Positions 21,933 to 33,849 of a stretch of 64,000 nt of DNA are shown piece by piece. The notes beneath the pieces are model-generated. The model made no database searches. It saw nothing but the letters and a program-made list of their open reading frames with translations, and had not been told where the DNA came from. A program made the position numbers and the translations under genes. Origin of the DNA: Heterostelium album PN500 (lineage: Eukaryota; Evosea; Eumycetozoa; Acytosteliales; Acytosteliaceae); assembly GCF_000004825.1 (NCBI RefSeq), contig NW_008805071.1, positions 1,240,001-1,304,000 on the forward strand, written 5' to 3'. Each line of letters starts with the position of its first letter. The stretch's first letter is position 1.

Positions 21933-24656
21933 TATATAGTAGTACTACTAAAAACAACAATCTAATAATAAATATATAAATAGATAGATAATCAATTAAA
22001 CAAAAATGAAGATCTTCATTGAACTCAATTCTCATAACCAAAAAAAAATTAAATTTTTACAAAAAAAAGATTTGATCAATCTTTGACTGATATTCTATGA
22101 AGTTGTTTTACTCTTTAAATAAACCTAAAGTAAAAGGGTTTTAAAATTATACATATATTATTATTATTATTATTATTATTTTAATATATAAAAAGTTTAA
22201 ACTTTTCAAAAGTAAAAAGGGTTTAGTATATTGATAACTCATTCACAATGATGAACTGTTTTTAGCATACAGATTTTAAACCAATGAAATGAACAGTTAT
22301 AACTGCTCACCAACTTTAGGTCACAGTGGTAATTCTAAAATTTAATAATATAATTATAGGTTATTAATTAATCAATAGAAGAATAAAAATGTTATTTTTA
22401 GAGAGAATTGTAGTAGAATAGATTGATTAAACATGTTTAAGATTAGAAACGCCCAATGAAAACTCAACTTTCCCAACCTAAATATAGATAATGAAATACA
22501 TATGTGTTATGTTATTTAAATATTATATTTTCTTAAATTGTAGAATTAAAAAAAAAAATAAACAATCAAACACATTAAACACATTAATTCATGTTTTGAT
22601 TGATTGGAAAGTTTAATTTAAATTCACTTGCAATTAATTGCTCCAAACCCATTTTCTTCAATTTGCTGATTACTAATTATAGTTTAAGTTATATCATTGC
22701 ACCAACAACCATTTCAAGAATATGACATTTAAAGTATAATGAGTGTTATTAAATGGTTTTTGATTAATCATTGGAAGTGTAGAGTTAACTTTGCTTTTCT
22801 ACTTGAATTAAATGTGTTTGTGTGATTTGGTTGTGTGTGCTTTGGTTTAATATATGTTGATATTCAAATGTTAGATATCGGGTGTTTCCAATGAAATGAG
22901 GAACGGATAAATTTACAAATCAATGATTAAAAAGGATAAACATGTTTGTTTTGTAAATAAAATCAATCAAAGGATTTTTGAAAGTTTTAAGAGATCTCTG
23001 TAATAAAATTAAAAATTTATTGAGGAGTGAAGAAAAGCCCAGCAGAATATCAGATCAAAGCTCAAACCAAAAAAGATTTAAGGAGTATGATTGTTGCACA
23101 AAATATCTTTTCTGTCACACTTTTAGTTGAACTGTCAACATCCCAATGTGAGTAACACATGTGCCCACCACACATATTTACATTGATCTCTGTCAAACAC
23201 ACCACACTTTTATTTCAAATGAAATCAAATCTATCTACCCATGAATTGAATTGAAATGATTTTATTTTAATTGTATTGTGATTGTTTGACTTATTGATTG
23301 ATGCTATTGCGAATGGCTTTGAGTACCTGCTAAAAGTGCTTTGGGGGTAACCTGGAAGAAAAAGACCATTAAACACACTTTTATCAAATCGCCATTTGCA
23401 GAATGAAGGAATTAAACTTAAGTACAAAATAAAATAAACACCCACACAACCACACAATTTTTACAATGATGGAGGTGGCAAGGATTACCCAAAATGATGA
23501 ACAATGGGCAAATTTGAAGGGAAGGAGCTGATTTGTGTTGCAAAAAAATTGCAAAAAAGAAGAACCGAAAGAAAAAAGATTTTTTTTTTTTTTCACATTC
23601 ATCAAAAAATTGTGGTATTCTATTAATTGATGGATTTAATTTTTTACTCATAATTTTGAAACCTCACGAAAAAACTACACCCCACTATAGCGGTTTCCTT
23701 TGTATTTCTGATCGAGAAATTGGCAAGACAAAAATAAAAATAAAAATAAAAAAAGTATTGATAAAAAAATTCACTTAAAAATTTTACTCCAAGTTAATGA
23801 AGAGAAGGTTTTTTTTTTGATTTAATAATAGGTTTTGAGTTTGTATATATTCGAGACACCAACAAACAATTATTTACCACATAACCAAAAACAATCAACA
23901 AATAATAATAATAATAATAATAAAAATAATAAATAATAATAATAAACGTTAAATAAATAACAATTATAATATCAAAATCAATCAACTGATATTTCAGCCC
24001 CTTTTTGTAATAAAAACCAACCACTCAATAACATTGCACACACGCACACACAACACACACAATTAACAAACAAATAATTTAACCTAAATCAAACAAAATA
24101 AAACTCACACAAACACACAAAAAAAAGATATCTTTTGAAATTCCAATTGCTTCAACAACAATCAATAACAAATAGTATTAATTAATCATTTTCACTATTG
24201 ACCTGTAAATCACACAGTTAGGATTTTGTTTTTGCATTTCTACATATATTTATATATTTATATTATTATTGATTTATTATTAATATTAGTATTAATTTTA
24301 AACCAAAATCAAACCATTCTACATTTATAATAGATAGAGATCTGTATTTTTTTTTTTTGTAGAAATTAACCAAGTTATCTATTAAATCCGATAGTATAAC
24401 ATCATCACAATTCAATCAGTCCATCAATAAGATAATTAATTAAACAACAAAAACAATTATACCAGTTTATATTTTTTTTTAAATACCTCATTATATTAAT
24501 ACAAAAATAATATTTATTTATTTATTAATTTAATAAAATAATAATAATTTGTATAAGACAGAATATTTAAAATAAATATTTGTCTTTAAAAAAAAAACTT
24601 TAATAATATCCTTATAAATAAATCATAATAATTATAAATAAATAAATCAAATCAAA
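21933..24656. other. Long AT-rich interval between the TPR-SGNH gene and the Ras gene
   Basis: 2.7 kb between head-to-head starts. It holds an ATT microsatellite near 22158-22185, CA-rich boxes near 23125-23205 and 23436-23458, AAT microsatellite near 23899-23945, and CACACA clusters near 24030-24120. The ORFs at 23215-24024 are in A/T-run DNA and lack protein-like composition. The CA-rich boxes resemble the CA/GT elements of dictyostelid developmental promoters, so they may regulate the Ras gene; this is inference. Confidence 0.55.
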
Positions 24657-25438
24657 ATGTCTGAGAATCACGTTTCTTCGCCATCCAAGTCTAAAACCAC
24701 CAGCGCTGGTGGTCTCCATAATAACCTCAAGATTTGTGTCTTGGGTGATGGTGGTGTCGGTAAGGTAAGTTTAATCTAGAAAACTAAAAAAATAAAATTG
24801 AAATAACAAATATTAATAATTATTATATTTATCTTTAGACATCCATTACAATTCAATTATGTTCAAATCATTTTGTTGAATATTACGATCCAACCATCGA
24901 GGATTCCTATAGAAAGCAAGTTGTCATCGACGAGGAAGCTTGCATTCTGGATATTCTGGATACTGCCGGACAAGAGGAACTTACAGCAATGCGTGACCAA
25001 TGGATTCGTTCTTGCGAAGGTTTCATTATTGTATATACAATCACCAGTAGATCATCATTCGACCAAGTCACCCTTTTCAAAGAGCAAGTCTCACGTGTAC
25101 TCGACAAGGAATCCGTTCCAATCATGCTTGTAGGTAACAAGTGCGATCTGGAACACCTGCGTGAAGTCACTCTCGAAGAAGGTAAAGATCTTGCAAAGTG
25201 TCTCGGAATGCTGCACATGGAAGCATCTGCCCGTACCCGTCACAACGTCGAAGAGTCTTTCTACGAATTGGTTCGTGAGATGCGTCGTCGCGAGCGTGGA
25301 ATCAAGGATCAAAAGAAGGATGACAACAAATCAAAGTCCAAATTCAAGACTATGGTATCCAGTAACGTTAAGAAATTAAACAAAATCAAGACCAGAACAA
25401 TGAATAACATGCAAAATACATTCTGTAAGACAATGTAA
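24657..25438 (+). CDS. Ras-family small GTPase
   Basis: Exons 24657-24764 and 24839-25438 give 235 residues. An N-terminal Ser/Lys/Thr extension of about 23 residues precedes the G domain. P-loop GDGGVGKT (residues 30-37, with the intron after Lys36), switch [10 protein letters not shown] identical to canonical Ras effector loops, [16 protein letters not shown] in switch II with the catalytic Gln retained, NKCD for guanine binding, and EASAR as the SAK-like motif. The C-terminus is long and basic (repeated Lys/Ser) and ends CKTM, a CaaX prenylation box that predicts plasma-membrane anchoring. Effector-loop identity suggests it can bind Ras effectors such as the PI3-kinase type encoded at 40112-45714. 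I cannot say which dictyostelid Ras it is. Confidence 0.95.
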
Positions 25439-26269
25439 AATTCTGTGTTATAATAATAATTTTAGTCAAAAGTATTACATAATAATACAATCAACAACTT
25501 TTCAATCCGCAACAACAAATAATAGTTCAACAACAACAACAACCAATAATAATAACTTGTAATACTTAAAAAGGTCAACAATTTGCCTTTTTGTTTTTTT
25601 TTTCAACAACCCCTGTACAGTATCATAGTTCGAAGACATAAAGACGAAACAACAAACTCCGTACCATTTCAAGTTGAAGCTTTGTATTTGTTTAAACCTG
25701 TATATTTTTAAACCCTTTCCAAAATAAACATTAAACAAAGTTAATTTCTTTAACAAATAATAATTGTTAAAGAAATATATTTAATACCAAATTAACAATA
25801 CAAAAGATTATTTTATTTTAATAATTATTCACATATCGCGATATTCTGTGTTGGGTCAACAAAAGAATCATGATGTTAATCTTTTCTATTTTTCTGTGTA
25901 GAGTTGGTCTCCAGATAAGATGGTTTATAGACCATTATCGATACGTAAAATAAGAATATTCAAATTAAAAATAATATTTTTATTCTCCCTTTATTGTCAT
26001 ATGGTTGAAATATCACACACACCCAGTGATCATTGATTTCAAAAACATTAATAGTACTTGATCAAATAACACACATAATTATTTTTCATTGTATTTTTTT
26101 TTATTTCTTTCTACTGAATAATGAGTGATGATCAGTGAAAACAATAAAAAATGAATAATTGTAATAAATTATATTTATTTATTCCTTCAAAATATTATAT
26201 TAATTGATTCTCATTGTTTCTTTTTTTATTTATATTTTTAATTAGATATATTTTAGATATTTATTAAAA
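25439..26269. other. Intergenic region between the Ras and secreted-protein genes
   Basis: 831 bp. The first part is CAA/AAT-rich 3' untranslated-like DNA of the Ras gene; the rest is AT-rich and likely contains the promoter of the secreted protein gene. A CACACACACCC element lies near 26014-26023. No gene is seen. Confidence 0.5.
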
Positions 26270-27160
26270 ATGAAAATTATAATTTTAATTGCTGTAACCT
26301 TGGCTCTGGTATCAATTTCATATGGTTCATACTCAGGGAACCAGGGACCATTCATAAGTCAATTCACTAGTGGACCTTCATTTCCTTCTCTCCCACCTAT
26401 TGCCGTTTATCAGAGTAAAGCTAGAATAGTTGAATTAAAATCTGAAGCAGGGTAATTATTAATCTTTTTATTTAATTTGGAAAAATAAATTATTAATTAA
26501 TCTGGTTTCATAGTTATCCAAACATTTGGCAATTGATTATAAATATTGACACCAAGAAATTCCAATTTCTAACAATGAGATTGCCAATGGATGTAGATCA
26601 AGAGGATATCGAATTACTTAATAAAACATTGTCTTCCGGAGATTATAAGACCTCTGCTGATCGCTCAACATGGTTCAATAGATCTAATAATTTACAAATA
26701 ACTAGATTTTCAATTAGATTCTTACCAGTACGTTTAAACTTAAAGAAAATATGTGATATTCTTTTTTAATTAATTTTAATTTTATTTATATTAGGATGAC
26801 AAGATGTTCGAATTCTATTCCAATTCAATGGTACCACAATTTATTAAGGATGTTGCTAACTTGTTAAACAAGTATGCTCAAAAATATCTAGATAATGTTC
26901 AAGCCGCTTTACATCCAACTACACCCAATCCAAATCCAACCAAACCGACTCAACCAAAAGATAATCCAGCAGCTCTGGCACCAGCAGCACCAGCATCATC
27001 AGCACCAGCAGCACCAGCATCATCAGCACCAGCAGCACCAGCATCATCAGCACCAGCAGCACCAGCATCATCAGCACCAGCAGCACCAGCATCATCAGCA
27101 CCAGCATCATCAGCACCAGCAGCACCAGCAGCACCTGCCAAGCCAACATCAACTGCATAA
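26270..27160 (+). CDS. Secreted protein with Ala-Pro-Ser repeat tail
   Basis: Exons 26270-26451, 26514-26727 and 26795-27160 give 253 residues. A clear signal peptide (MKIIILIAVTLALVSISYG) starts it. The middle region (about residues 40-165) is globular, with no family I recognise. The C-terminal ~70 residues begin with a Thr/Pro/Asn linker and continue with the octapeptide APAAPASS five times, then shortened copies, ending in KPTSTA. The DNA repeat is 24 bp. Pro/Ser/Thr-rich repeats of this sort in secreted dictyostelid proteins are usually O-glycosylated stalks, so this may be a matrix, slime or coat protein; that is inference. No GPI signal is evident. Confidence 0.88.
26978..27137 (+). 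repeat. 24-bp minisatellite encoding APAAPASS
   Basis: The unit GCACCAGCAGCACCAGCA plus TCATCA is repeated head-to-tail about five times with near-identical copies, then partial copies. It lies inside the secreted-protein coding region, in frame. It also produces long spurious ORFs on both strands. Near identity suggests recent expansion or ongoing homogenisation. Confidence 0.92.
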
Positions 27161-27418
27161 AAAAATCAATAATCAGACATTTAAAAAATAAACAACAATT
27201 AAACAAAATATTTTTTTATGATTTTTAATTTTATCATTTTTTTATTATTTTTCTTTTTTTACAAAGTTTACTGTACAGAGTTTGATTAATATAATATATA
27301 CATAGCTCAGGATGTTATAGAATAAATATATAATGGGGTTATAGATATAATGTGTATATATGAGATAAAAGTCTAATTAATATATATATATATATAAATA
27401 TAATAAAATTAGGTGTGA

Positions 27419-28864
27419 TTAGTTGTTTGGTCTAAGTTTCAGTTTTTGTTCAAGTGTTGATCTAAGAGATGAAATTTCTCTTCTCTCGTGTGCCATGACA
27501 ATGGTTTTTTCACCTGTATATTTATCAAGTTTGCCAGATCTCTTTAAATCTAAAATCCTAATAATATTGATTAAAAAACAAATATTAATATTTTTATTAA
27601 TATTTTTAAAAATATTTTATAGTTTTCTTACTTTTTCTTTTTGCTCAATTCGTCTTTTTTCCACTTTTCAACTACAAGTCCTTCATTCTTGACACCAATC
27701 TAAATATATTAATTAAAAAATTATTAGTAATGATAATTAAATAATAGATACTATAGAATTGAAATATTTACCTTTGAATTAATCTTTGTATTTAACCAAA
27801 GCTTTAATAATACAGGTTGTAAAAGTGAAACATTTTCAACTAATTCCCTTGATTCTTCCTGAGTCAACTCCCTAATTTGTTTTAAAGCAGTATTTAAAGC
27901 ATTCCAGATTGACCAGGTAATATCACCTAAAACTCTTGCGTTTAGAGATCCATCTAAACCATGTGAAGCCTGGAAACCAATATCCTTCTAAAAAAAATTA
28001 AAAACAATTATTAATAAAATGAATGTGATAATTTATATTTTAATAGTTTAATTAACTTACCATTCTTGCAGTGATACCTTTAGAGTATTTTTGTCCTTTA
28101 AAGCTATCGAGGAATTGAATCCAGGTAATCTTATTTATATTCTTATTTAAAATGATAATGTCTTCGAAAGATGTGTTGTTTAATTTTAAATTCTGTTTGA
28201 TTTCTTGTACTTCGGATATTTCGGATAAAAATGTGTTTGAAATCGATTTCGAATCACTACCGCTTGACTCTACCCAACCATCTTCGACTGGCTCCTTGGC
28301 TTCCTCCTCATCGTAGAAGAATCTCTCTTTGATATAGTTCAACCACTGCGACTCCATGGTGTTGATGACAGTGGAGATGACAGCGGAACGTTTGTTGGAA
28401 TCCAACGGTGACTTTAATGTGTCCAGATGGAGATCTGTTTGAATTTTCAAGAGTTCGGATGCTTGATTGATAAAGTATGGTTTGACTTTGAGATTTGAAG
28501 CGGTCTTTTTGAGATTGTTTAGCTCTCCAAGAACCTTTTCGGATTCCTGTTGATTTTGCTTCAGTACAAATTCTTCGGTTGTCGACAAAACCCATTCCCA
28601 TTCCTTCCACAGCTCCTTCTCCTTCTCTTTATATTCCTCTGGATCAAAGTGCTTCTCTTCGATTCCTCGCAGCCAATTGGAAAGAGTGTATATAATGCTG
28701 AGAACATCATGTGACCAATATCCAGACTCTCCTTTTAACTCTTTATTATTATTATTATTACTACTACTGATACTATTCTCATTATTATTTAATACATCAA
28801 CTACTTGGTTGGTATGTGGAGAGGATGGAATTAAATTTGTCTCTATCATTATTTCTGTTTCCAT
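27419..28864 (-). CDS. Unrecognised four-exon protein, helical and Lys/Glu-rich
   Basis: Exons 28864-28061, 27987-27772, 27699-27632 and 27557-27419 give 408 residues with consistent phases. The first ~40 residues are Asn/Ser-rich and disordered. After that the sequence is largely helical and charged: SHDVLSIIYTLSNWLRGIEE, a Trp-rich stretch ELWKEWEWV, then long helices. The C-terminus (IGVKNEGLVVEKWKKD, then KSGKLDKYTGE-like and ERREISSLRSTLEQKLKLRP) is basic and coiled-coil-like. No signal peptide or TM segment is seen. I do not recognise the family and give no function. The start at 28864 follows a pyrimidine/T-rich leader on the coding strand. Confidence 0.75.
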
Positions 28865-31800
28865 TTTTGTTTGTTTTTTTTTTTGTTTTTTTTAATTTAA
28901 AGTTTCTCTACTATCTAATCTAATAAGGAAAATTCGAATTGGATTTTCTTTAAATTATAAATAATTTGTTGAATAAATATATATAAAATCTATAGATTTT
29001 TAAAAAATAAATATATTAATAAATTGTTGTTTTGATATATATATATAAACAAGGTAATGATGAGATGATAAGAATTTAAAAGTTTATTCTATTCGATTGT
29101 TTAAGATTAAAATACCAGTAAAAACGATTTTAGTTATTAAACAGTTATTCTTTGTGTGTACACCAAATAATAATATTCCAAACTTGGTAAGGAAGTGTGA
29201 TCAAAAAAAATAAACACAAACTGTAAAAATAAGATTTTTTTAATTAAAATTTATCGAATGACAATAAAAACACTTTCAAGTTCAAAGAAAAATAAAAATG
29301 TATAACAAGCTGATGTAATTATATTATATTAAAAATAAATTAATTACCTATTTCAATTACTTTTTTAAGAGGTTATTTTTTAATTATATGTTGGTTGGAT
29401 TAGTTATCAATTGAAAACTAGAGTGTTGAATTGTACTGTTTCTAAAATAAACAATAATATTTAAATAAATAATTTAAAATAAATTTATAGTTTGTTATTA
29501 TTATTATTAAAATTATAATTATAAAAAAAGAAAAAGATAAATAAAATGATAATAAATTATAATTATAACATTATTATTCTACAATGACTTTGTTGTATAT
29601 AAATTGATGATTTTTGTCTGTTAAATTAATTTTTTGATTTTGCAGTAATATTATTATTATTGTTATTATTGATTTTATTTAAATGTTATGTTTAATTTTT
29701 AATGTACACTAAAAAGATGAAAACTATTTTGTTTTTATTGTGTTTGTATAATAGGAGATTGACCTAAATGACGAAGTTTAGCTATGATGTATGTATAATT
29801 AAAAAGTGTAGATATTTTATATTCTTGATGATTTTATTTATTGTCTTTTGTGTAATTTGTTGTTGTTTTTGTTTTTGGTTATAATGAAATGGGAAGTTTA
29901 ATAATTAACGATACAAAAAGGTGGTGGAATAGTAATTATGTTCAAATATATAAATATATTAATTAAAAAATTAATTATTCAACATATAAATTTATTTTTA
30001 TTGTTGTTGTTTTGATATCATATAGCATGCTTTGATAGAGAACATTTGAAAGAACAAAAACAAAAAAGAGGTAAAAAGGTAAAAAGGAAGATATAGGACA
30101 AGCTCTAGAGTCAATCGTTTCTCTAATAAACACAACCACACTCACTCACCACCATCTACACCCACCACACATGACACAATTCAAACAAACAATTTTGTTT
30201 TCATCCAATATGGAATGTTTTGATGGTTGGGAGTGTTTAGAGTTTTACTGTGTTGTGTTTATTGTGTTTTCCAAAAGATATATAAAAGAAAAGGGGGCGG
30301 AAAGAAGGATATTTTACTCACTGAATTCCAACAACAAAAACAACACTGTAAATGAAAAGAATGTCAAGACTAGTATACATAAAATTATATATTTAATCAA
30401 AATTATAATGCTTATTGTTAAATATTTGATAATAATAATAACAACAACAACAAATAATAACACACTTTTCATCGTATATTTCAATTGTTAACAAATATTG
30501 ATTTCTTTCATTTACATTTTGACAGGTGTATGTATCTCTTTATGTTTACATTAATGGTAATATAGTGTGTGCTGATAGAAATGAGATACATGCAGCAGCA
30601 ACAACAAACTATGGCTCTCTATTATTTGTAAGTGCACTCTGTTTGTGTGATTGTGTTGTTGGAATATTATTCTGTTCTATGTGTGACATATTCAAATTTA
30701 AATTTAGAATAATAGAATAGAACCACAGAGTATAATAGTACGAAATACAAGTGATTCTATTATTTTTATGATTATTATTGCTCCAATGATTTGATTTATA
30801 TTAACCAAATTGAGGTTGTTATAATTTGTAATCAAATAGCTATTAATTCGTTAATGGGTTATTAATATCATGATTTTATTTCTTTAGTCTCCAAATGTTG
30901 ATGTGGTTGTTATTGTCTTTTCGCGGGCAATTTCTCTCACCACTTAAAAATAACACAACATCAACAACGAAAAAAGTATATAGAAAATGAATTTTATTTT
31001 ACCATCTGATAAAAAATTAAATTTGTGTGGTAGTGATGTGATTGAAGTGGTGTCTATCACTTTATATTATTGTGATTAATTTCAAGATGTGTAATCAATT
31101 ATTTTATGGTTTGACTATTTTATACAATTGTAAGTGTTATAACAGATATAATTATTTATAGATACTATAAATAATACATAATTTTAAATAGATTTAGTAG
31201 TTTGATGTGATGTGGATATAGAGAATAAAGAATAATGTAGATTTTCAACAATGAATGAATTTACAAAAAAGAATAATGTAAAATGACCAGTTAACTTGTC
31301 CATTAATAAAAATTTACAATCCAACATTTATCAATTTATTATCCCATTACACAATATAATAAAGGTTTTTTGATCGTAATAAAATGTAGAGAATATTTAA
31401 ATTTTACAGTTATTTATAGATGTAATTCATTGATTTGTTGGATATTAATTTTTTAAAATAAAATTAAAAAAAAAAATAACAATATTGTTTTTTAAAACTT
31501 ACAATTTAAAATTGTCTTTTAATTTCCAGATGGTTGAATTCGAACTATTTAATTATTATTATGATTTTATGATTGTCAATTATTTGATCTAAACTAAACT
31601 ATCTACTTTTGGTAATATTTTAAAATTATTTTTTAATATTAAATTATTTATCTATCCATATTGAATTTATTAAAAAAAAAAAAAAAAATTAATTATTAAT
31701 TCTTTCAAATATTCGAAATATATAATTTAAAGATAAGTTAACGAATAAATTTAATTCAAAGTTATCAAACTTTATCAAAAGTTATAATTTAATTTAAATT

Positions 31801-33110
31801 TTAGACATTCATTTAAGAAAAAGAAAAAACAAACAAACAAAAAGGGCAAAAAATAAATTGATAAAGTGATTCGAATTATAAATATATTGATATAATATTG
31901 GGATAAAATAGTTGTTGCAATTTAAAATAGTTGCAGCTGCTTAAAGTAGCGTAAAGTCTCAACTGTTAATTAATTAATTCCAATTCAATTCAAGGTAACT
32001 ACTGATAACAGAGCTACACTATTGTTTTTTGTTATCTCGTTACTACTTCAAATTTAATATTTGATTTTGACTTTTTTTTTTTTTTTTTTGATTGATTTGA
32101 TTTGATTTGATTTGATTGCAATTGAATTTTGAACTATAGTATTATTAATTTGTATACTACTCTAATTATAAATAACTTTCGTAACAACCCAACCCCATAT
32201 CAGCAAACATAGCAACAACAACAAAAACAACAGATGAACATAAATGAGTAAATTAATTTATAGTGTAAAAGTTAACTTTTATGTAACATTTGTTGAACCT
32301 ATTATTACACTTTGGTGATTGCATTATACGGGAATGGGGTGGGCATAAGTTTTAATAACAACTAGTGAAGATACACCTTTTGTTTTTCGTTTAACAAAAA
32401 AACACACATAAAAAAAATTAAAAAAAAAAACAAATTTTTTTGAACTCGTTTTAAAAATTGCTTACCTTTTAATTTATTTTGTTATTGCTTTTGCTGTAAT
32501 TAATTATTTTTGATATTATTATGATTCTTTTATTAGTTATCTATCTGTACTACTTTTTCTGTTATTTTACAATTGTTATTGATAAGTTAGTTAAACTATA
32601 TATATTTAAATTTTAAAAAAAAGAGTATAAAATTTGAATTTAATAAAGGATTTCACTATTATAAGTATTTTAGTTGTGTTGTTGTTGCTATCAGTCTATA
32701 TGCAGTGTGGTGTGTGTATGTGTGTCTCTGTTTGTGTTTGTGTGTATGCTATTCTATTTTGATTTGCTTTCTTTTTTTTTTTTTTTGTATGATAATAACA
32801 ATAAATATATTTTTGTATTAATTAATTTTTGTAGGTTTTTATTTTTACTCGTTGTTCTATGTATGTTGTTGTATTATTTGTTAAATAAAAAGTTTGGTGG
32901 GTTAAACTATATTTATATTGATTGACACTTAGATTGTTTGTTTTAAATTTCGAATGTTGATGTTGTTGGGTGTGATTCAAAGATCATACTTATAAAATAA
33001 TTAAAATTAAAATAAAACGAAAAAAGACGATAAATTGCTGTGGTATTATATGTGGTAAGCGGAAGAATCCTCTCAAGTTTATCCTTTCTTCTCATTATTT
33101 TGCGAAGCTT

Positions 33111-33161
33111 CCACCACACACCCACAATATTCGAAAAAAACCAAACCTGGTGGGTGTGTGT
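33111..33161. promoter_or_regulatory. Inverted CA/GT-rich boxes, candidate developmental regulatory element
   Basis: A CCACCACACACCCA box at 33111-33124 faces a GGTGGGTGTGTGTA box at 33149-33162, about 25 bp apart, and each has a GCGAAG close by (33102 and 33163). G/T-rich boxes of this form are bound by the G-box binding factor in D. discoideum late-gene promoters. About 690 bp upstream of the NRF-like gene at 33850. Function inferred from resemblance only. Confidence 0.4.
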
Positions 33162-33636
33162 AGCGAAGATCGAATAATAATGTTAATATACCCCTAAAAA
33201 AATCAAAAAATTCCAATTAAAAATAAAATTGAATTAAATAATAATTATTTTTATTTATTTTCCATTATAATTTAAAAAGTGAACTAACAAAAAAAAAAAA
33301 AAAAAGAGTAGATTAGAACTTCATTTATTTATTTTATAAAAATAATAAAAATAATAACAATAATAGGTAATAGTAATAATAACAGTATTGTTGTTATGAA
33401 TGTTAGACAAATTACAAATATTTGTATTTAATAGATGATGTGATTTTTTTTTTGTTTTAAAATCGTATTTTACCACTAGTTTGATTTTTTTTTTTTTGAT
33501 CACAACGTTATATGATCGATAGTATATTTATAATTAGATAGTAAAATAAATAAATTATTGATCGGTATTTATTTACCAATTATAGCGTTATTACAAACAT
33601 AAACTTTAATAATGTATAATTGTTTCACCTGATTGT

Positions 33637-33693
33637 ATCGACTCTTCGAGACGATGTTGACAGTAATAATTTTGAAGTAACATTATTTACTGT
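33637..33693. other. Two adjacent hairpins upstream of the first NRF-like gene
   Basis: Arms ATCGaCTC/GAGaCGAT at 33637-33655 form a near-perfect short hairpin. Right after it, ACAGTAATAA (33660-33669) pairs with TTATTTACTGT (33683-33693) with one bulge. The patch is less AT-rich than its surroundings. It could be a small structured RNA, a transcript end, or a protein-binding site. Confidence 0.35.
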
Positions 33694-33849
33694 AATTATT
33701 AATGTTTTATATATACATATATACAAAGATGATGATTAGCTTGATTAAAAGGGTAACAAATAAAAATTAATTTCATTATCATTTATTTATTCTATTTATA
33801 TTATATTATCATTCTATATATATATTGATATCTATTTATTAGTTTTATT

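Larger units (their letters stand above)
28865..33849. other. About 5 kb without a supportable gene
   Basis: The largest gene-free stretch here, between the head-to-head starts of the unrecognised gene and the first NRF-like gene. It holds AT-rich DNA with AAT and other microsatellites, a purine-rich block (30045-30110), a CA-rich block (30128-30175), a G-rich spot near 32330-32345, an inverted CA/GT box (33111-33161), and paired hairpins (33637-33693). The ORFs at 30171-30491, 30526-30720 and 32674-32925 lack domain-like composition. An unrecognised non-coding RNA or a developmental control region is possible. Confidence 0.55.

Noticed and set aside
23384-24024. Overlapping ORFs upstream of the Ras gene
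   Set aside because: Phe/Lys/Tyr-rich translations of homopolymer and AAT-repeat DNA on both strands; no protein-like signal.
24970-24996. CTTACAGCAA resembling the conserved 3' box of dictyostelid Class I RNAs
   Set aside because: It lies inside the Ras coding sequence (Leu-Thr-Ala-Met of switch II), with no matching 5' stem.
26895-27206. His/Gln-rich plus-strand and Leu/Val/Met-rich minus-strand ORFs
   Set aside because: Alternate frames of the 24-bp minisatellite that encodes APAAPASS.
30171-30720. Two plus-strand ORFs in the gene desert
   Set aside because: Rich in Lys/Asn/Ile/Cys from AT-rich DNA, no domain, no consistent splice sites joining them.
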